Positions 61,801-64,000 of a stretch of DNA of 64,000 bases are shown here, piece by piece (within the stretch, counting starts at the first letter, position 1; each line of letters opens with the position of its first letter). Origin of the DNA: Xestospongia bergquistia (taxonomy: Eukaryota; Porifera; Demospongiae; Haplosclerida; Petrosiidae); contig OZ014418.1 of assembly GCA_963965975.1 (NCBI GenBank), positions 4,910,775-4,974,774 of the forward strand, in the 5' to 3' direction. The notes under the pieces were generated by a model, which ran no database searches, had not been told where the DNA came from, and saw only the letters and a list, made by a program, of their open reading frames with translations. The translations under genes and the position numbers were made by a program.

Positions 61801-62010
61801 AGGGTTAATGCAAACCAACTTACTAAACTGTTAATAGCAGTTTATTTCTTTAGTCCCATAGAGTCCTTTAGACTGAGCAGTTTACTTTATAAACTTTACT
61901 CAATAGTCTAAACCTTCTAAAGTCTTTAAATGAAAGACTTTAGAGTGTTAATGCAAACAAACTTACTAAACTGTTAATAGCAGTTAATTTAGTTAGTCCC
62001 ATAGAGTCCT

Positions 62011-64000
62011 TTATTCCTATCAGTTTACTTTACAAAATTCACTCAATAGTCTAAACCTTCTAATGTCTTTACATTAAAGACTTTAGAGGGTTAATGCAAA
62101 CCAACTTACTAAACTGTTAATAGCAGTTTATTTCTTTAGTCCCATAGAGTCCTTTAGATTGAGCAGTTTACTTTATAAACTTTACTCAATAGTCTAAACC
62201 TCATAAAGTCTTTAAGTTAAAGACTTTAGAGTGTTAATGCAAAATAACTTACAAAACTGTTAATAATAGTTTATTTAGTTAGTCCCAAAGAGTCCTTTAG
62301 ACCGAGCTGTTTACTTTATAAACTTCACTCAATAGTCTAAAGCTTCTAAAGTCTTTAATTTAAAGACTTCAGAGTGTTAATGCAAACCAACTTACTAAAC
62401 TGTTAATAACAGTTTATTTAGTTAGCCCAATAGAGTCCTTTAGAATGAGCAGTTTACATTAAAAAACTGACTCAATAGTCTAAACCTTCTAAAGTCTTTA
62501 ATTTAAAGACTTTAGAGTCGTAATGCTAACCAACTTACTAAACTGTTAACAGCAGTTTATTTAGTTAGTTTCAAAGAGTCCTTTAGACTGACCAGTTTAC
62601 TTTATAAACTTCGCTCAATAGTCTAAACCTTCTAAAGTCTTTAATTTATAGACTTTAGAGTGTTAATGCACACCAACTTACTGAACTGTTAATAGTAGTT
62701 TATTTCTTTAGTCCCATAGAGTCCTTTAGACTGAGCAGTTTACTTTATAAACTTTAGTCAATAGTTTAAACCTTCCAAAGTCTTTAAATTAAAGACTTTA
62801 GAGTGTTAATGCAAACGAACTTACTAAACTGTTAATAACAGTTTATTTAGTTAGTTTCATAGAGTCCTTTAGACTGACCAGTTTACTTTATAAACTTCGC
62901 TCAATAGTCTAAACCTTCTAAAGTCTTTAAATTAAAGACTTTAGAGTGTTAATGCAAACCAACTTACTAAACTGTTAATAGCAGTTAATTTAGTTAGTCC
63001 CATAGAGTCCTTTATTCCTATCAGTTTACTTTACAAAATTCACTCAATAGTCTAAACCTTCTAATGTCTTTACATTAAAGACTTTAGAGCGTTAATGCAA
63101 ACCAACTTACTAAACTGTTAATAGCAGTTTATTTCTTTAGTCCCATACAGTCCTTTAGATTGAGCATTTTCCTTTATCAACTTTACTCAATAGTCTAAAC
63201 CTTATAAAGTCTTTAAGTTAAAGACTTTAGAGTGTTAATGCAAAATAACTTACAAAACTGTTAATAATAGTTTATTTAGTTAGTCCCAAAGAGTCCTTTA
63301 GACCGAGCTGTTTACTTTATAAACTTCACTCAATAGTCTAAACCTTCTAAACTCTTTAATTTAAAGACTTTAGAGTGTTAATGCAAACCAACTTACTAAA
63401 CTGTTAATAACAGTTTATTTAGTTAGCCCAATAGAGTCCTTTAGAATGAGCAGTTTACATTAAAAAACTGACTCAATAGTCTAAACCTTCTAAAGTCTTT
63501 AATTTAAAGACTTTAGAGTCTTAATGCAAACCAACTTACTAAACTGTTAACAGCAGTTTATTTAGTTAGTTTCAAAGAGTCCTTTAGACTGACCAGTTTA
63601 CTTTATAAACTTCGCTCAATAGTCTAAACCTTCTAAAGTCTTTAATTTAAAGACTTTAGAGTGTTAATGCACACCAACTTTCTGAACTGTTAATAGTGGT
63701 TTATTTCTTTAGTCCCATAGAGTCCTTTAGACTGAGCAGTTTACTTTATAAACTTTAGTCAATAGTTTAAACCTTCTAAAGTCTTTAAATTAAAGACTTT
63801 AGAGTGTTAATGCAAACGAACTTACTAAACTGTTAATAAAAGTTTATTTAGTTAGTTTCATAGAGTCCTTTAGACTGACCAGTTTACTTTATAAACTTCG
63901 ATCAATAGTCTGAACCTTCTAAAGTCTTTAATTTAAAGACTTTAGATTGTTAATGCAAACCAACTTACTGAACTGTTAATAGCAGTTTATTTCTTTAGTC
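62011..64000 (-). repeat. 7-monomer tandem unit (1,001 bp), two copies
   Basis: TTATTCCTATCAG lies at 62,011 and 63,012. The same chain of variants follows in both: TAATGTCTTTACATTAAAG, CCTTTAGATTGAGCA, TAAAGTCTTTAAGTTAAAG, ATGCAAAATAACTTAC, TTAGCCCAATAG, GTTTCAAAGAG, AATGCACACCAAC, and AACTTTAGTCAATAG. The offset of 1,001 bp is exactly seven monomers of 143. The second copy continues to the window edge. Confidence 0.8.

Larger units (their letters stand above)
1..64000. repeat. 143-bp AT-rich satellite DNA array, whole window
   Basis: The window is filled end to end by a tandem repeat. In the left part the anchor GGACTCTATG recurs at 139, 281, 424, 567, 710 and 853, a spacing of 142-143 bp, and the same monomer or its reverse complement can be followed to base 64,000. 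About 447 copies fit. A monomer counted by hand has 44 G+C in 143. No stretch departs from the repeat, so there is no gene-like or unique segment to describe. Stop triplets occur in all frames of each monomer on both strands (the TAACTAAATAAAC motif, and the TTTAA-rich dyad), and 143 is not a multiple of three, so no reading frame stays open. Neighbouring monomers differ by point changes and small indels, with local blocks nearly identical. This is the behaviour of a satellite homogenised by unequal exchange. Centromeric or pericentromeric location is inference. Confidence 0.97.
26976..64000 (-). repeat. Long reverse-oriented satellite domain
   Basis: About 259 monomers in reverse orientation run without a further switch to the end of the window, so the array continues beyond it. 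The A-type end reads CTGAGCAGTTTACTTTATAA and the B-type end reads CCTATCAGTTTACTTTACAA, the reverse complements of the forward subtypes. The same minor subtypes occur as in the forward domain, for example TTATCACAAACTAACTTAC and the TTAAAAAACTGACTCAAT type. Several large duplications lie in this domain and are listed separately. Distinct local families suggest repeated local amplification. Confidence 0.95.

Noticed and set aside
1-64000. Protein-coding genes on either strand
   Set aside because: Each monomer holds stop triplets in all frames on both strands and its length is not a multiple of three, so only short, chance open frames exist. None shows protein-like features.
1-64000. CRISPR array
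   Set aside because: The repetition is head-to-tail with no unique spacers between conserved direct repeats, and the unit is 143 bp.
1-64000. Telomere or subtelomere repeat
   Set aside because: There is no short G-rich telomeric motif in tandem on either strand.
1-64000. CENP-B box
   Set aside because: I did not see a match to the known box core (TTCG....A..CGGG) in the monomer; a systematic search was not possible by eye.

Overview
The whole 64 kb window is one AT-rich satellite DNA array. I found no gene, RNA gene, transposable element or unique-sequence island on either strand. The unit is a monomer of about 143 bp. One copy counted base by base has 44 G+C in 143 (about 31% GC), and the window holds roughly 447 copies. 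An uninterrupted array of this length with layered higher-order repeats points to a eukaryotic chromosome, most likely centromeric or pericentromeric heterochromatin. The sequence does not let me name the species or group.

Each monomer carries a 27-bp dyad: a 13-nt arm CTAAAGTCTTTAA, one central T or A, then the arm's exact reverse complement. Up to three smaller inverted repeats lie beside it, so most of the monomer can fold. Monomers fall into alternating subtypes. 'A' has GGGACTAACTAAAT with TGCTCAGTC; 'B' has GGGACTAAAGAAATAAA with TGATAGGTC. This gives a background dimer of 286 bp.

Orientation layout: 1-22,856 forward; 22,857-25,104 reverse; 25,105-26,975 forward island of about 13 monomers; 26,976-64,000 reverse. 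The junction at 22,856/22,857 is a fold-back. Both ends of the forward island sit on the centre of the 27-bp dyad, which suggests an inversion between two dyads.

Higher-order layout: an 8-monomer period (about 1,143 bp) near the left end; a 25-monomer unit (about 3,569 bp) present twice at about 4.05-11.1 kb; a 5-6-monomer regime at 12.6-15.9 kb containing a fresh 428-bp trimer duplication; a diverged dimer pair at 16.1-16.7 kb; a tandem duplication of 5,956 bp at 27.7-38.1 kb whose second copy is 1.5 kb shorter; and in the right part duplications with offsets of 2,284, 2,570, about 1,140, 1,144 and 1,001 bp. Nearly all are whole numbers of monomers, as expected from unequal exchange in register. 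All offsets come from reading distinctive variant positions by eye, not from an alignment program.
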